The translations under genes were made by a program, and so were the position numbers. From the NCBI RefSeq assembly GCF_030325625.1, contig NZ_JACAIS010000002.1, positions 519,913-583,912 of the forward strand: a stretch of 64,000 nucleotides of DNA, in the 5' to 3' direction. The notes beneath the pieces were generated by a model. The model made no database searches. It was not told the DNA's origin and saw nothing but the letters and a program-made list of their open reading frames with translations. This document shows positions 1 to 9,383 of this stretch, in pieces (positions within the stretch are counted from its first letter, which is position 1; every line of letters starts with the position of its first letter). Source of the stretch: Sphingobacterium sp. N143. Its GTDB lineage: Bacteria; Bacteroidota; Bacteroidia; Sphingobacteriales; Sphingobacteriaceae.

Positions 1-192
1 AGCCTGAATGGAAAAACTACCGTCCGGGTTGGTCTGTGTACTATTGGATTTACCTTTGATGCTTACCGTGACGTTTGCCATAGATCCACCATCTGCAGCA
101 TTCGTGACTTTACCCGTAACAGTTTTGGTCTGTGCCCACAAACTGGTAGAAAGCATCACTCCCGAACAAAATAAGAGTAACTTTTTTTTCAT
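1..192 (-). CDS. SusC/RagA-type TonB-linked outer membrane protein, N-terminal fragment
   Basis: Only the first 64 codons lie in the window; the gene runs off the left edge. The reading starts MKKKLLLFCSGVMLSTSLWAQ, a signal peptide ending at AQ, followed by TKTVTGKVTNAADGG and then SIKGKSNSTQTNPDGSFSI. That is the beginning of a CarboxypepD_reg-like domain, the N-terminal extension of SusC/RagA and related TonB-dependent receptors. The family imports oligosaccharides or other large nutrients through the outer membrane, usually with a SusD lipoprotein encoded downstream, which would be outside this window. Whether it is a true SusC or another receptor with the same extension cannot be decided from this fragment. 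Confidence 0.8.
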   Translation of the reverse strand, partial: MKKKLLLFCSGVMLSTSLWAQTKTVTGKVTNAADGGSMANVTVSIKGKSNSTQTNPDGSFSIQA

Positions 193-572
193 GGTATTTA
201 GTTAGTTGTTAATAATTGATTCATAACGGGAGGTTCCAGCCCGAAGGTTTATTTCAATTACAATACAATACTATAAAAAGCTACGTATTTATGCAAGTTT
301 ATGCACAACTATTTGAGAAAGAAATAAAAATAAAAGAGTTAACGCAAAATTTACACAAAAAAAAGCCCCAAAACGGGCAATAAATCGATATAAAAACGCA
401 TACTATAGCAATAATATGAAAAACTTCCTCCCATACCCTTAATTTTCCCCACCAACAATCCCAAATAAAAGCCACGATAGATTAACTATCGTGGCTTTTA
501 TCGGATATTATTTTTAAAACACGGATTAAACAGCAGGTAAGCGCACCTGACCGTGGGGTATTCCAACAGCAA
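193..572. other. Intergenic, 380 nt
   Basis: AT-rich spacer upstream of the left-edge receptor gene and downstream of the thioesterase gene. Apart from the hairpin at 465-501, I see no ORF, RNA gene or clear promoter in it. Confidence 0.5.
465..501. terminator. Rho-independent terminator, bidirectional
   Basis: Perfect inverted repeat: arm ATAAAAGCCACGATAG, loop ATTAA, then the complementary arm ending in a T run. The A run and T run on either side make it usable on both strands. It lies downstream of the thioesterase gene read on the minus strand. Confidence 0.8.
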
Positions 573-1127
573 TTACTTCTTCAGTGCGATCTTAACATCA
601 AAATGCGCTTTGATATAAGCTTGCTGTTCCTCCGAATCCATTTCCAAATCCTGAATGGCACGGTCTCTTTCTTTGTCGACTTCCATTTTGATCACGCATC
701 GATAAAACCGAAATACATCTTTCTCCGTTTCCAGTATCAGCCGTGGCACACGGGTCGGCTTACCTGTCTCGTCCTTGGCAACCATCGTAAAATACGAAGA
801 ATTACAATGTTTTGTCTCCCCTGTCTGTATATTCATGGCTTCAACCCGAATACCTACCTCCATCGAAGAATTGCCCACATAATTTACTGAAGCAATCAGG
901 GTGACCAGTTCCCCCACCTCAATTGGCTTCAAAAAATCAACCTTTCCGACGGAAGCCGTCACACAATAGTGTGCCGAAAACTTGGATGCAACGGCAAAAG
1001 CGATCTGGTCCATCAATGATAAAACATATCCCCCATGTATTTTTCCGCCAAAATTAGCATTAGACGGTAGCATCAACTGCGAAATACGGATCACAGAATC
1101 GCTAACGGTTTTATAGATTTCTTCCAT
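573..1127 (-). CDS. Acyl-CoA thioesterase, hotdog fold (YciA/BFIT-like)
   Basis: 184 aa. The N-terminal half has the hotdog helix signature NANFGGKIHGGYVLSLMDQ (residues about 23-41), followed by the strand region TASVGKVDFLKPIEVGELV and a second conserved segment GNSSMEVGIRVEAMNIQTG. These match the acyl-CoA thioester hydrolase family, which cleaves fatty acyl-CoA to free acid and CoA in the cytosol. The last 50 or so residues are a charged helical extension beyond the minimal fold. The gene is monocistronic, with a bidirectional terminator behind it. The substrate chain length cannot be read from sequence. Confidence 0.85.
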   Translation of the reverse strand: MEEIYKTVSDSVIRISQLMLPSNANFGGKIHGGYVLSLMDQIAFAVASKFSAHYCVTASVGKVDFLKPIEVGELVTLIASVNYVGNSSMEVGIRVEAMNIQTGETKHCNSSYFTMVAKDETGKPTRVPRLILETEKDVFRFYRCVIKMEVDKERDRAIQDLEMDSEEQQAYIKAHFDVKIALKK

Positions 1128-1273
1128 AACAATAAATTTACTCCGGACAGATCAAAATTCAAAACAAAATTACGGTGTTCCAGGCAACCACGTGGTTTTT
1201 AACCAAAAAGAGACAAATATCCCGTGCACAGGCGCATCCCATAAATAGGGCAAGTTTATAACAGGCAAAAAGC

Positions 1274-1309
1274 AAAAGGGGTATCCGAAATAATCAGATA
1301 CACCTTTTT
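1274..1309 (-). terminator. Terminator of the GHL10 lipoprotein gene
   Basis: Arms AAAAGG-G-GTATC and GATAC-A-CCTTTT pair with one G/A mismatch around an 11-nt loop. Read on the minus strand, the stem is followed by CCCCTTTTGCTTTTT. It lies about 20 nt after the stop codon of the gene at 1329-2966. Confidence 0.65.
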
Positions 1310-1328
1310 CAGATAATACAAAAGTTCT

Positions 1329-2966
1329 TTATTTGATTTTTTCAGCGATATAAGGACTTTCGTTGCTCAGACGATCGATCGCTTTTACTGCAATGTACTG
1401 CAATTTTTTATTATTCAATGCCGTTGGAACATCTTTTGTTGTCACACCGGGCTCCAATATTTCATATTGCCACTCACCACCATAATTTAAATAGAGCACC
1501 CATTTGGCAACCTGATCAATCTGTTGGTGCTGCCATTTTAAAAATACATTATTGCCTTGTGGGGTCAGTAACAGCGTAGGTTTCAGTAAAGGGTTTGCAT
1601 TCAGCCAGGGTGTTGTAGGCACGAGGGCTTTGGAGCGGTAAGGGCCATTCGCAAGCGCCTGGGTCATCGCCGGATTTTTCGTTAATCCAGCCAAGCTCCA
1701 GTGGATCACTCCATCGCGGTTGTCTGGCAGAATACTGCGCGCGGCCGCTACCTGATTGACAATTTCCTGGACATATTCAGGGCTACGCTTTCCAACCGTA
1801 TTGATACCCGGCCAAAGGTGACGTCCCATGGTATTTTCGCTTTCCCACCACTTCAACAAAGCCGTATAACTTTGTCGGGCAGGCTGAATAGGCCAATAGA
1901 GCTGCGGAGCAAAATAATCCACCCAGCCCTTATTCAACCAAAGTTTGGCATCGGCATAGAGCATATCGTATTGGCTCGATCCCTGGATCCCTGCCGGAAA
2001 ACCAGGTTTCCAGATCCCAAAAGGACTGATACCGAATTTTACAAAATTCTTTTCCCGTTTGATGTCCTTATAAATACGCTCGATAAACGTATTCACGCTA
2101 TTTCTCCGGAAATCGCCACGGGACAGTGTGCCACCATTCCGTTTAAAGGCATTATAACTTTCCGAATCCGGAAAATCCTGACCACCGTTATACTCCGCAT
2201 AGGGATAAAAATAATCATCAAAATGTACACCATCAATATCATAACGTTTCACAATATCCATCACCACACGCGCAGCATGATCTTGCGTGGACTGTTTGGA
2301 AGGATCAAACCAATAATAGCCTTGTCTCAGCTTGACGACAGATTCGGGCATCTTACGCGCCATGGAGGCCGAGGTCACCGCCCCTCCGGTTGTATGATGC
2401 GCTCGGTAAGGGTTCAGCCAGACATGCAGTTCGATTCCTCTTTTATGTGCCTGTTCGACCCAAAATTCAAGGGGATCATAATACGGAGAGGGTGCCTGAC
2501 CTTCAGTTCCGGTCAAAAAATAAGACCAGGGTTCAAGATCACTTTTATAAAAAGCATCTGCCGAAGGACGTACCTGAAAAATAACCGCATTGAAATTATT
2601 GTTCTTTAGAAAATCCAGAATACCAATAGCTTCCTGCTGTTGCTCAGCAGTACTCAGGTTATTCTTGCTCGGCCAATTGATATTGGCCACAGAAGCCACC
2701 CAAGCAGCACGGAACTCACGTGGCAATGCAGGAAGATCAACGACGATGTCCTTCTTTTTCTCAGCAACAGGTTGTTCCTTGGCTTGTTCTTTCTTCTCTA
2801 TCGTACCTTTTACACGTTCTCTTTTCGGAACTGAGGGTGGGTCTTTTTTTACAATTTCAACATTGGTGTTGGTATTGACGGGTTCCTGCTTTTTGTTTTT
2901 CTTGGACGAACAAGAAGAAAAAAGAAGGAAGGCCGTAGCTAACAATAATAGGGAACGTTTCATCAA
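1329..2966 (-). CDS. GHL10-family glycoside hydrolase-like lipoprotein (YngK type)
   Basis: 545 aa. It starts MMKRSLLLLATAFLLFSSCS, a lipoprotein signal with the acylated Cys at residue 19, then a charged linker rich in Lys, Glu and Pro to about residue 78. The GHL10 (PF02638) barrel begins with PREFRAAWVASVANINWPS and contains FQVRPSADAFY, ELHVWLNPYRAH, DGVHFDDYFYPY and KFGISPFGIW. The C-terminal part (about 440-545) looks like a fibronectin-type beta domain. Family members are cell-envelope proteins thought to act on peptidoglycan or related glycans; the exact substrate is not established. A shorter paralog is encoded at 34378-35925. Near-identical catalytic blocks in both support the family call. 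Confidence 0.87.
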   Translation of the reverse strand: MMKRSLLLLATAFLLFSSCSSKKNKKQEPVNTNTNVEIVKKDPPSVPKRERVKGTIEKKEQAKEQPVAEKKKDIVVDLPALPREFRAAWVASVANINWPSKNNLSTAEQQQEAIGILDFLKNNNFNAVIFQVRPSADAFYKSDLEPWSYFLTGTEGQAPSPYYDPLEFWVEQAHKRGIELHVWLNPYRAHHTTGGAVTSASMARKMPESVVKLRQGYYWFDPSKQSTQDHAARVVMDIVKRYDIDGVHFDDYFYPYAEYNGGQDFPDSESYNAFKRNGGTLSRGDFRRNSVNTFIERIYKDIKREKNFVKFGISPFGIWKPGFPAGIQGSSQYDMLYADAKLWLNKGWVDYFAPQLYWPIQPARQSYTALLKWWESENTMGRHLWPGINTVGKRSPEYVQEIVNQVAAARSILPDNRDGVIHWSLAGLTKNPAMTQALANGPYRSKALVPTTPWLNANPLLKPTLLLTPQGNNVFLKWQHQQIDQVAKWVLYLNYGGEWQYEILEPGVTTKDVPTALNNKKLQYIAVKAIDRLSNESPYIAEKIK

Positions 2967-3132
2967 TCTATAGAAATAGTGTTTCTTTCAAAATAACCTC
3001 CAAAACTAAGCTAAATTTTAATAGAAAAGAAATTTGGTGGCCGCTCATGCGCTGTCTGAACACATGTATAACGAATGAAAATACATTTAGTATGCATTTA
3101 TCCGGTTGCGTAACAAATTTTTCACAAATAAG

Positions 3133-4239
3133 TTAAAACCGCAATTCCCCTTTAAAGATGACGTATTTTAATTTAAAGTCGTCGGTAAATACGATCAGGT
3201 TGGCTAAACTCCCCAGGTTAAGGTTCCCGATATCGCTCCTATGGATCAGTTTGGCGGGATATAAAGTCGACATCCGTATAGCCTCATCCAACGGAATACC
3301 GACCTGCTGTACGCAGTTTTTGACGCCCTCAAACAAGGAAATAGCTGCCCCCGATATCGTCCCATCAGGCAAGGCATAATAGCCATCATTCAACACATGC
3401 TGATAAATTCCCTTATCGCATGCAGCCACTGCATCGGTGATCATAAACAACCGTTCACCCATCTGCTTTTTGGCAATTTTGACAGCCTCAAAACTCACAT
3501 GGTGTCCATCCACAATAATACTCGCACAAGCCGTGGGATGATTGAATATCGCCCCTACCAATCCCACTTCCCGATGGTGCAGGGAAGACATCGCGTTAAA
3601 CAAGTGTGTACTTGTCGGAATCCCCAAGTCATAGGCTCGGGTCCCTTCCTCAAACGTTGCATTGCTATGGCCCACACTGAGCAACAACTGATAACCTTGC
3701 AAATATTCCAGTACCTCCGGCGCCATACATTCCGGCGCGATGGTCATCATTTTGACGACCTTGTTTCCAGCGAGCAGCTCTTCGATCAGTTCTCTTGTGG
3801 GACTGATGATCAGCTCTTCAGGATGTGCACCTCTTTTTGTAGGATTCAAAAAAGGCCCTTCCAGGTGCAAGCCCAGGAAAGCATCATGATGAAATCCCCC
3901 TGCCACCTGTATAGCTTCCTTAAACACTGCCATCGTATTCGTCGCCAATGTCATCATATATGAAGTTGTCCCCTTGTTGATCAGCCCATCAGAAATCCGT
4001 TCCAATGCCCCTACACTCAGTTCAGCAGAATATAAATCCTTCCCATCACCATATAATTGGAGGTCGATCAGACCGGCACAGATATTGGCCCCCTGTACAT
4101 CCAAGTGCTCATATCCCGGAGGAACATGCGCTGCATCCACTAAACCAGCGATCCTTTCTCCTTCCAGAAGCAAAGCCTTTTTCTCGGCAACCTCTTCTCC
4201 GGTGTAGATCTTACCACCGGTTATTGCAATTTTTTTCAT
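3133..4239 (-). CDS. nagA: N-acetylglucosamine-6-phosphate deacetylase
   Basis: 368 aa, normal length for NagA. It removes the acetyl group from GlcNAc-6-P to give GlcN-6-P in cytosolic amino-sugar catabolism and cell-wall recycling. Visible amidohydrolase-fold motifs are GLHLEGPFLNPTKRGAHP (residues 123-140, metal-binding Glu127), SVGHSNATFEEG (His191), STHLFNAMSSLHHREVG (His212) and MITDAVAACDKG, with the catalytic Asp at 269. The N-terminal IDLQLYG segment has Gln in place of the HxH of other amidohydrolases, as in E. coli NagA, so it is probably a one-metal enzyme. No nagB neighbour is present, but NagZ-like and GHL10 proteins lie elsewhere in the window. Confidence 0.93.
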   Translation of the reverse strand: MKKIAITGGKIYTGEEVAEKKALLLEGERIAGLVDAAHVPPGYEHLDVQGANICAGLIDLQLYGDGKDLYSAELSVGALERISDGLINKGTTSYMMTLATNTMAVFKEAIQVAGGFHHDAFLGLHLEGPFLNPTKRGAHPEELIISPTRELIEELLAGNKVVKMMTIAPECMAPEVLEYLQGYQLLLSVGHSNATFEEGTRAYDLGIPTSTHLFNAMSSLHHREVGLVGAIFNHPTACASIIVDGHHVSFEAVKIAKKQMGERLFMITDAVAACDKGIYQHVLNDGYYALPDGTISGAAISLFEGVKNCVQQVGIPLDEAIRMSTLYPAKLIHRSDIGNLNLGSLANLIVFTDDFKLKYVIFKGELRF

Positions 4240-4417
4240 CTGTATAACTTGTTTTAATGGTCATGAAGTCGTCAAGCACATATTTATTACGCAGGCTTTC
4301 CCAACACAAAAAGCAGCTGGCAAGCCCCGTCTATTAAAGTTAGGACTTGTATCTGGATGCCCAAAGTTTTTGCTATTTTAATTTTAACTTTTTAATTTAC
4401 TGTCGTAACTTAGTTCC

Positions 4418-4549
4418 ATGTACTTTTTTAGAAAGCGCAACACTGACCGCCCGACCAATGGCAGTATCAAAGCCATGCATATCATTAATGCAACGGCCAT
4501 CATTGTCTTTTTATTGGGCCTGATCTATAAAATATTTTTTTCATCCTAA
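4418..4549 (+). CDS. Small single-pass membrane protein, 43 aa
   Basis: ATG at 4418 opens a 43-codon frame: MYFFRKRNTDRPTNGSIKAM, then HIINATAIIVFLLGLIYKIF and a short Ser-Ser tail. It has a basic N-terminus and one hydrophobic helix of about 18 residues (residues 22-40), so it is predicted to be an inner-membrane protein with its N-terminus inside. It ends 11 nt before the RidA gene on the same strand and may be co-transcribed with it. It resembles a widespread short Bacteroidota family (possibly DUF6728), but I recall that family only loosely. Function unknown. Confidence 0.6.
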   Translation: MYFFRKRNTDRPTNGSIKAMHIINATAIIVFLLGLIYKIFFSS

Positions 4550-4560
4550 ACACAGCATTC

Positions 4561-4947
4561 ATGTCAAAAAAAGAGATCTTAAACACAGACAAAGCTCCTG
4601 CGGCAATAGGCCCTTATAATCAAGCAATCAAAGCGGGGAATACGCTCTATGTATCCGGGCAGATTCCACTGGTCCCTGAGACGATGGAACTGATATCATC
4701 AGGTGTAAAAGATGAAGCACATCAGGTTTTAAAAAATATAGAGGCCATCCTGACACATGCAGGATATACATTTCAGGATGTCGTCAAGGCCTCCATTTTT
4801 TTAAGTGACATGGGCAACTTTAGTCTTGTTAACGACGTTTATGCTGAATACTTTAAGGAAGCACAGCCCGCGCGGGAATGCGTGGCCGTCAAGACCTTGC
4901 CAAAAAATGTCAATGTCGAAATTTCAGTCATCGCCTGGAAAGATTAA
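4561..4947 (+). CDS. ridA: RidA-family enamine/imine deaminase
   Basis: 128 aa, the standard RidA/YjgF/Rid length. The pattern is typical: NTDKAPAAIGPYNQAIKAGN at the start, LYVSGQIPLVPETMEL, then ILTHAGYTFQDVVKASIFLS and the signature ARECVAVKTLPKNVNVEISV with the conserved active-site Arg (near residue 105). RidA hydrolyses reactive 2-aminoacrylate and related imines released by PLP enzymes, protecting transaminases in the cytosol. It is followed after 3 nt by the permease gene, so the two very probably share an mRNA. The L-serine dehydratase in this window is of the Fe-S type, not a PLP source of the intermediate. Confidence 0.9.
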   Translation: MSKKEILNTDKAPAAIGPYNQAIKAGNTLYVSGQIPLVPETMELISSGVKDEAHQVLKNIEAILTHAGYTFQDVVKASIFLSDMGNFSLVNDVYAEYFKEAQPARECVAVKTLPKNVNVEISVIAWKD

Positions 4948-4950
4948 CCC

Positions 4951-5868
4951 GTGGTAAATAACAAAGCAAAGCAGGGCCGCGGAAAATATTTCTTCGCGGC
5001 TTTTTTTGCCCCTTTCATCTGGGGGTTCATGTCCATACCAATCCGGTGGATACGGGATTATCCTGCCGAAGATATCCTCTATTTCAGGATAGTGACAGCC
5101 TTACTCGTCCTCTGGCTGTATCTCCTATTATTCCGAAGAAAGGCCATGGCAAGAGATATCCAAAAGTTTAAAGACTGTTCAAAATCGGATCAGGTACGAC
5201 AGGTAGGCCTTACCCTATTGGCTTCCCTATTGATATTTGGTAACTGGTTTACCTATATCTATGCCGTCAACCACGTCAGTATTCAATCCGCGGCACTGGC
5301 TTATTTAACCTGTCCATTGATTACAGCGGCAGCAGCCTATTTTATCTTAAAGGAAGAACTCCGCCCCTTACAAAAGGCGGCATTGCTGGTCGCCTTCGGC
5401 AGTGTCTGCCTGCTGGCCAATGGCTCTCTTCGAGATGTTCTTTGGGCCATTACCATAGCCACCTGTTATGCTTTTTACTTGATTGCACAACGGATATCAA
5501 CCGGATTTGACAAGCTTCACCAACTGGCCATTCAATTGGCTATATGCGCATGTTTTGTTATACCGCGGCTGCTATACAATCATCATGACATCCCTACACA
5601 GCCGCTATTCTGGGTCACGATATTATTTATTGCCATTGTATTTACCATCATCCCGCTCTTTTTAAGCATGTATGCTTTGATTGGTATTTCATCAACCACC
5701 ACCGGTGTATTACTGTATATCAATCCCTTGATTGCATTCTCTTTGGCAGCAACGTACTTTCAGGAAGCTGTTTCACCCATCAAATATGTAGCTTACAGCA
5801 TTATCTTGATTGCGATTATTATTTTCAACTGGAACAACATCAAACAGATGGAGAAAAAATCATCTTAA
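4951..5868 (+). CDS. EamA-family permease, RarD type
   Basis: 305 aa starting with GTG at 4951, three bases after the ridA stop. It has ten predicted membrane helices in two EamA repeats. Family markers are FFAPFIWGFMSIPIRWI in the first helix, YFRIVTALLVLW in the second, NHVSIQSAALAYLTCPL in the first repeat and SSTTTGVLLYINPLIAF with EAVSPIKYVAYSIIL near the C-terminus. RarD-like drug/metabolite transporters export or exchange small metabolites, in most cases unidentified. The tight coupling to ridA suggests a link to amino-acid metabolism, but this is inference. Confidence 0.85.
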   Translation: MVNNKAKQGRGKYFFAAFFAPFIWGFMSIPIRWIRDYPAEDILYFRIVTALLVLWLYLLLFRRKAMARDIQKFKDCSKSDQVRQVGLTLLASLLIFGNWFTYIYAVNHVSIQSAALAYLTCPLITAAAAYFILKEELRPLQKAALLVAFGSVCLLANGSLRDVLWAITIATCYAFYLIAQRISTGFDKLHQLAIQLAICACFVIPRLLYNHHDIPTQPLFWVTILFIAIVFTIIPLFLSMYALIGISSTTTGVLLYINPLIAFSLAATYFQEAVSPIKYVAYSIILIAIIIFNWNNIKQMEKKSS

Positions 5869-6313
5869 AAAGAATCCCATTACCGATTCATCGCGCCATC
5901 GCTATCAGGAAACGCCTTCTATTCTTTGCAGGACGGATGGCCAACAGACACTTATCATCACTACAAAAAAGATACAAAACGCATTGAATATTAAAAACCA
6001 CAAAAACATAACTTAGTAAAAAACAGACAATTAAACAGAAAAACATTTGATTTGTATCACATTTGTTTCATAAAATTTTTGATTTTTCATCAACAATAGT
6101 AAATTAGTGTTCAATTATGGGGGATCACACACTCCCTAGTTCCTCTCTTTTAGGTATTGAATAGCATATAAACTATCTTGTTTTGCTCTCCATTCATTGT
6201 TCAATACTGTTTATCCTAACCGACATGCTAAATGGAATTAGCCCATTACACTGAGAAAAATCTACTGTTATGGAAATATGTATATAAAAAACTGAATATA
6301 ACACATATACTAC
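5869..6313. other. Intergenic, 445 nt, upstream of the SusC gene
   Basis: AT-rich leader region of the SusC/SusD operon. It holds an 8-bp inverted repeat, GTATTGAA (6154-6161) with TTCAATAC (6200-6207), around a 38-nt spacer that contains a TATCTTGTTTTG stretch near 6172. No confident promoter assignment, no ORF and no linked anti-sigma or sensor gene was found, so the regulator of the following transporter is not visible here. Confidence 0.4.
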
Positions 6314-9300
6314 ATGAATAACAAATTATACACGACGCTAAAGGTGCTCGGCATTGTACCAACAATGCTCTTCTCAGCAACTTTACTGCATGCGCAAAGC
6401 AACCAAATAAAGGGAACGGTTGTTGACGCTAAAACCAAAGCTCCTATTGCTGGCGCTACCATCAAAGTATTGGGCACTGCCACGGCAAGCTCTACAGATG
6501 CCAAAGGAACATTCCAGATTAATGTTGACGACAAAAACCGCGTCTTAAATATCAGTACGATTGGTTACGAAAACAAGACCATCACACTAGCACCTGGTGA
6601 AACCACACTGACGGTAAGTCTTGACGAACAGACACAACAACTTGAAAGCGTCGTGGTCACCGCACTTGGTATCAGCCGGGAGCAAAAATCACTGACTTAC
6701 TCTACCCAACAGGTCAAAGGCGAAGAGCTGAATAAAGTAAAAAGTACCAACTTGGCCAATAACTTGAATGGTAAAGTTGCCGGGGTCAATATCGCCTCCA
6801 GTTCTTCTGGTCCAGGTGGTTCTGCAAAAGTAATTTTACGGGGTAACAAATCTGCTTCTGGCAACAACCAGGTTCTCTATGTCGTGGATGGGGTGCCAAT
6901 CAATAACCAGACCCTGGCCGCCCAGCCTAACGATGTGTTCGGTGGGCAGCGTGACGGTGGGGACCCAATCGCAATGATCAATCCCGAAGATGTCGAAAAC
7001 ATATCGGTACTTAAAGGCGCTTCGGCGGCGGCACTATATGGTAGCCAGGCAGCCAACGGAGTCATCCTGATCACCACCAAATCCGGCAAACAGGGACGTA
7101 CAACCATCAATTTCTCCTCCAGCGCCCAGATCGAACAAGCCGTATCCTTACCTGAATTCCAGAGTCAATATGGTCAGGGATCACAAGGCAAAAACAGTAA
7201 TACCAGTGTATTCAGCTGGGGGGACAAAACCGATGGAACCAACCATAACAATGTGGATCAGTTTTTCCGCACCGGAAGCAATTTCACCAATTCATTGACA
7301 CTGTCAGGTGGTAACGAGAAAAATCAAACCTATTTTTCCTATGCAAATACACTTGCCAAAGGGATACTTCCGGAAAATGACCTGACGCGTCACAATTTCA
7401 ACCTCAAGGAAAGTGCGACTTTCTTTGATGATAAATTGACCGTGGAAGGTAGCGCCAACTATATTACACAAAAGCTGGACAATGCCCCTACATCAGGTTT
7501 CTATTACAGTCCCCTGGTTGGCCTTTATCTGTTGCCCAGAAGCTTGAATATAGCAGACTACAAAAACTACGAAACTTTTAATCCAAACCGTAATCTCAAC
7601 GAACAAAATTGGTTTACACTCTCGGATGATGAGACTACACAACAAAATCCGTGGTGGATCGCCAACCGCAACTCAACCCGATCTACCAGAAACCGCTTGC
7701 TCTTGAACGGTAGTGCAAAATACAAAATCGCACCTTGGATCAGCGTACAGGCCCGAGGTAGTATAGATCGTACCAGCGAGGTCTGGGACCGCAAAGCTTA
7801 TGCCGGCACACAACATATCCTGGCACGTGAAAATGGTGCTTATAGCTACACCAATACCACCATCACCCAACAATATGGTGATGTGGTCGCCAATATGAAC
7901 TTCAATATCAATGATAAATTTCAGATCACTGGCTTAGTCGGAACCAGTATTACCGACTGGAAAACAGAAGGTACAGATTTTAACAGTGGTAAAGACGGAT
8001 TAAAAATCCCGAATCAGTTCTTTATCCAGAACACAACCACACCTGTCACCTCAACCTTATCTGCCAATAGAAGACAGTTACAGTCAGTCTTTGCCTCTGC
8101 CAATCTGGCCTACGACAATTGGATCTACCTGGATCTGACTGCAAGAAATGACTGGTCAAGTACTTTGGCCTTTACAGGCACCAAATCGTTCTTCTATCCA
8201 TCTGCAGGGCTGGGTATCGTACTGAATGACAAGCTGAACCTACCTGAATTTGTCAACATGGCCAAAATACGTGGATCTTACGCCGTTGTAGGTAACGATC
8301 TACCGCCATACACCACATTGTTGACCAATACCATGAACCCGTATGCTGTGTTGACGATCAACGACATCGCGTTCCTAAAAACCTTGAAACCAGAGAAAAC
8401 CAAATCCTTGGAAATTGGTACGGAATGGCGCATGTGGAACAACCGCTTGAATGTAGACCTGACTTATTACAAGACAAACACCACCAATCAGTTCTTCAAA
8501 ATTGCGGCCGGAAATGCCTCACTTAACAACTACTATGCGGTTAATGCAGGTGATATCCAGAACCAGGGGGTAGAAGCTTTGGTATCATTGGATGCGATCA
8601 AGAATGATCAATTCACATGGACAACGAGCCTCAACTTTACGTACAACAAAAATAAGATCGTCAAGCTTGCTGATGACATTACCGAATTCACATTAACAGG
8701 TGAAGGACGGAATAACTTTGCTTCCAAGCTGGAAGTGGGCGGTTCTTTTGGAGATATCTACGGTCAGGATTTTGTTCGTGATGACCAAGGAAGAATTCTT
8801 ATCTCAGAAGATGGCATCCCACAAAAGAACAACGTATATACGAAGCTCGGCAATTCCAATCCGATCTGGCAAATGGGCTGGAACAACAGTTTCAATTATA
8901 AGAACTTCAATCTGAGTTTCCTGATCGATGGCAAATTTGACTACGAGGTCATGTCTGTGACTCAATCGTTGCTTGACGGCTATGGCGTATCGAAAGCCAG
9001 TGGTGATGCACGTGCAAACGGCGGAGTTGCCGTCAACGGTGTCACACCAAATGGAACAGCAGTCACCAATGTCGATGCCGAGCAATGGTATACCTCCACA
9101 GCCGGCATGGGACCTGTCAGCAGTCAATACATTTACGACGGAACGGTTGTCAGGCTGCGCGAACTAACATTCGGTTATGATTTCAACATCAAAGACAGCT
9201 TCTTTAAAAAACTTCGAGTCAACGCCGTAGGAAGAAACCTTTTTTACATCTCGAAAAAAGCACCATTTGACCCAGAAGTAACCATGTCAACCGGCAATTC

Positions 9301-9373
9301 GCTCAGTGGTGTGGATATCTTCATGATGCCTGCGACACGCAACTATGGTTTAACATTAAACGCAACTTTCTAA
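6314..9373 (+). CDS. SusC/RagA-family TonB-linked outer membrane transporter
   Basis: 1019 aa, full length for the family. A signal peptide ends at LLHAQS (about residue 28). A CarboxypepD_reg-like domain follows (IKGTVVDAKTKAPIAGATIK, about 32-110), then the plug with SVVVTALGISREQKSL (a TonB-box-like segment plus the SusC signature) and NVLKGASAAALYGSQAANGVI-type residues near 235, and a 22-strand barrel ending in an aromatic-rich C-terminus (NYGLTLNATF). It forms the outer-membrane channel of a nutrient import pair with the SusD lipoprotein encoded 10 nt downstream. No glycosidase, peptidase or regulator lies next to it, so the ligand cannot be named. Confidence 0.95.
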   Translation: MNNKLYTTLKVLGIVPTMLFSATLLHAQSNQIKGTVVDAKTKAPIAGATIKVLGTATASSTDAKGTFQINVDDKNRVLNISTIGYENKTITLAPGETTLTVSLDEQTQQLESVVVTALGISREQKSLTYSTQQVKGEELNKVKSTNLANNLNGKVAGVNIASSSSGPGGSAKVILRGNKSASGNNQVLYVVDGVPINNQTLAAQPNDVFGGQRDGGDPIAMINPEDVENISVLKGASAAALYGSQAANGVILITTKSGKQGRTTINFSSSAQIEQAVSLPEFQSQYGQGSQGKNSNTSVFSWGDKTDGTNHNNVDQFFRTGSNFTNSLTLSGGNEKNQTYFSYANTLAKGILPENDLTRHNFNLKESATFFDDKLTVEGSANYITQKLDNAPTSGFYYSPLVGLYLLPRSLNIADYKNYETFNPNRNLNEQNWFTLSDDETTQQNPWWIANRNSTRSTRNRLLLNGSAKYKIAPWISVQARGSIDRTSEVWDRKAYAGTQHILARENGAYSYTNTTITQQYGDVVANMNFNINDKFQITGLVGTSITDWKTEGTDFNSGKDGLKIPNQFFIQNTTTPVTSTLSANRRQLQSVFASANLAYDNWIYLDLTARNDWSSTLAFTGTKSFFYPSAGLGIVLNDKLNLPEFVNMAKIRGSYAVVGNDLPPYTTLLTNTMNPYAVLTINDIAFLKTLKPEKTKSLEIGTEWRMWNNRLNVDLTYYKTNTTNQFFKIAAGNASLNNYYAVNAGDIQNQGVEALVSLDAIKNDQFTWTTSLNFTYNKNKIVKLADDITEFTLTGEGRNNFASKLEVGGSFGDIYGQDFVRDDQGRILISEDGIPQKNNVYTKLGNSNPIWQMGWNNSFNYKNFNLSFLIDGKFDYEVMSVTQSLLDGYGVSKASGDARANGGVAVNGVTPNGTAVTNVDAEQWYTSTAGMGPVSSQYIYDGTVVRLRELTFGYDFNIKDSFFKKLRVNAVGRNLFYISKKAPFDPEVTMSTGNSLSGVDIFMMPATRNYGLTLNATF

Positions 9374-9383
9374 ACGATCAACA

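Noticed and set aside
1701..2609. 302-aa frame on the plus strand inside the GHL10 lipoprotein gene
   Set aside because: It is an antisense shadow of a well supported gene with clear domain motifs; its own sequence has no recognisable family and no start context.
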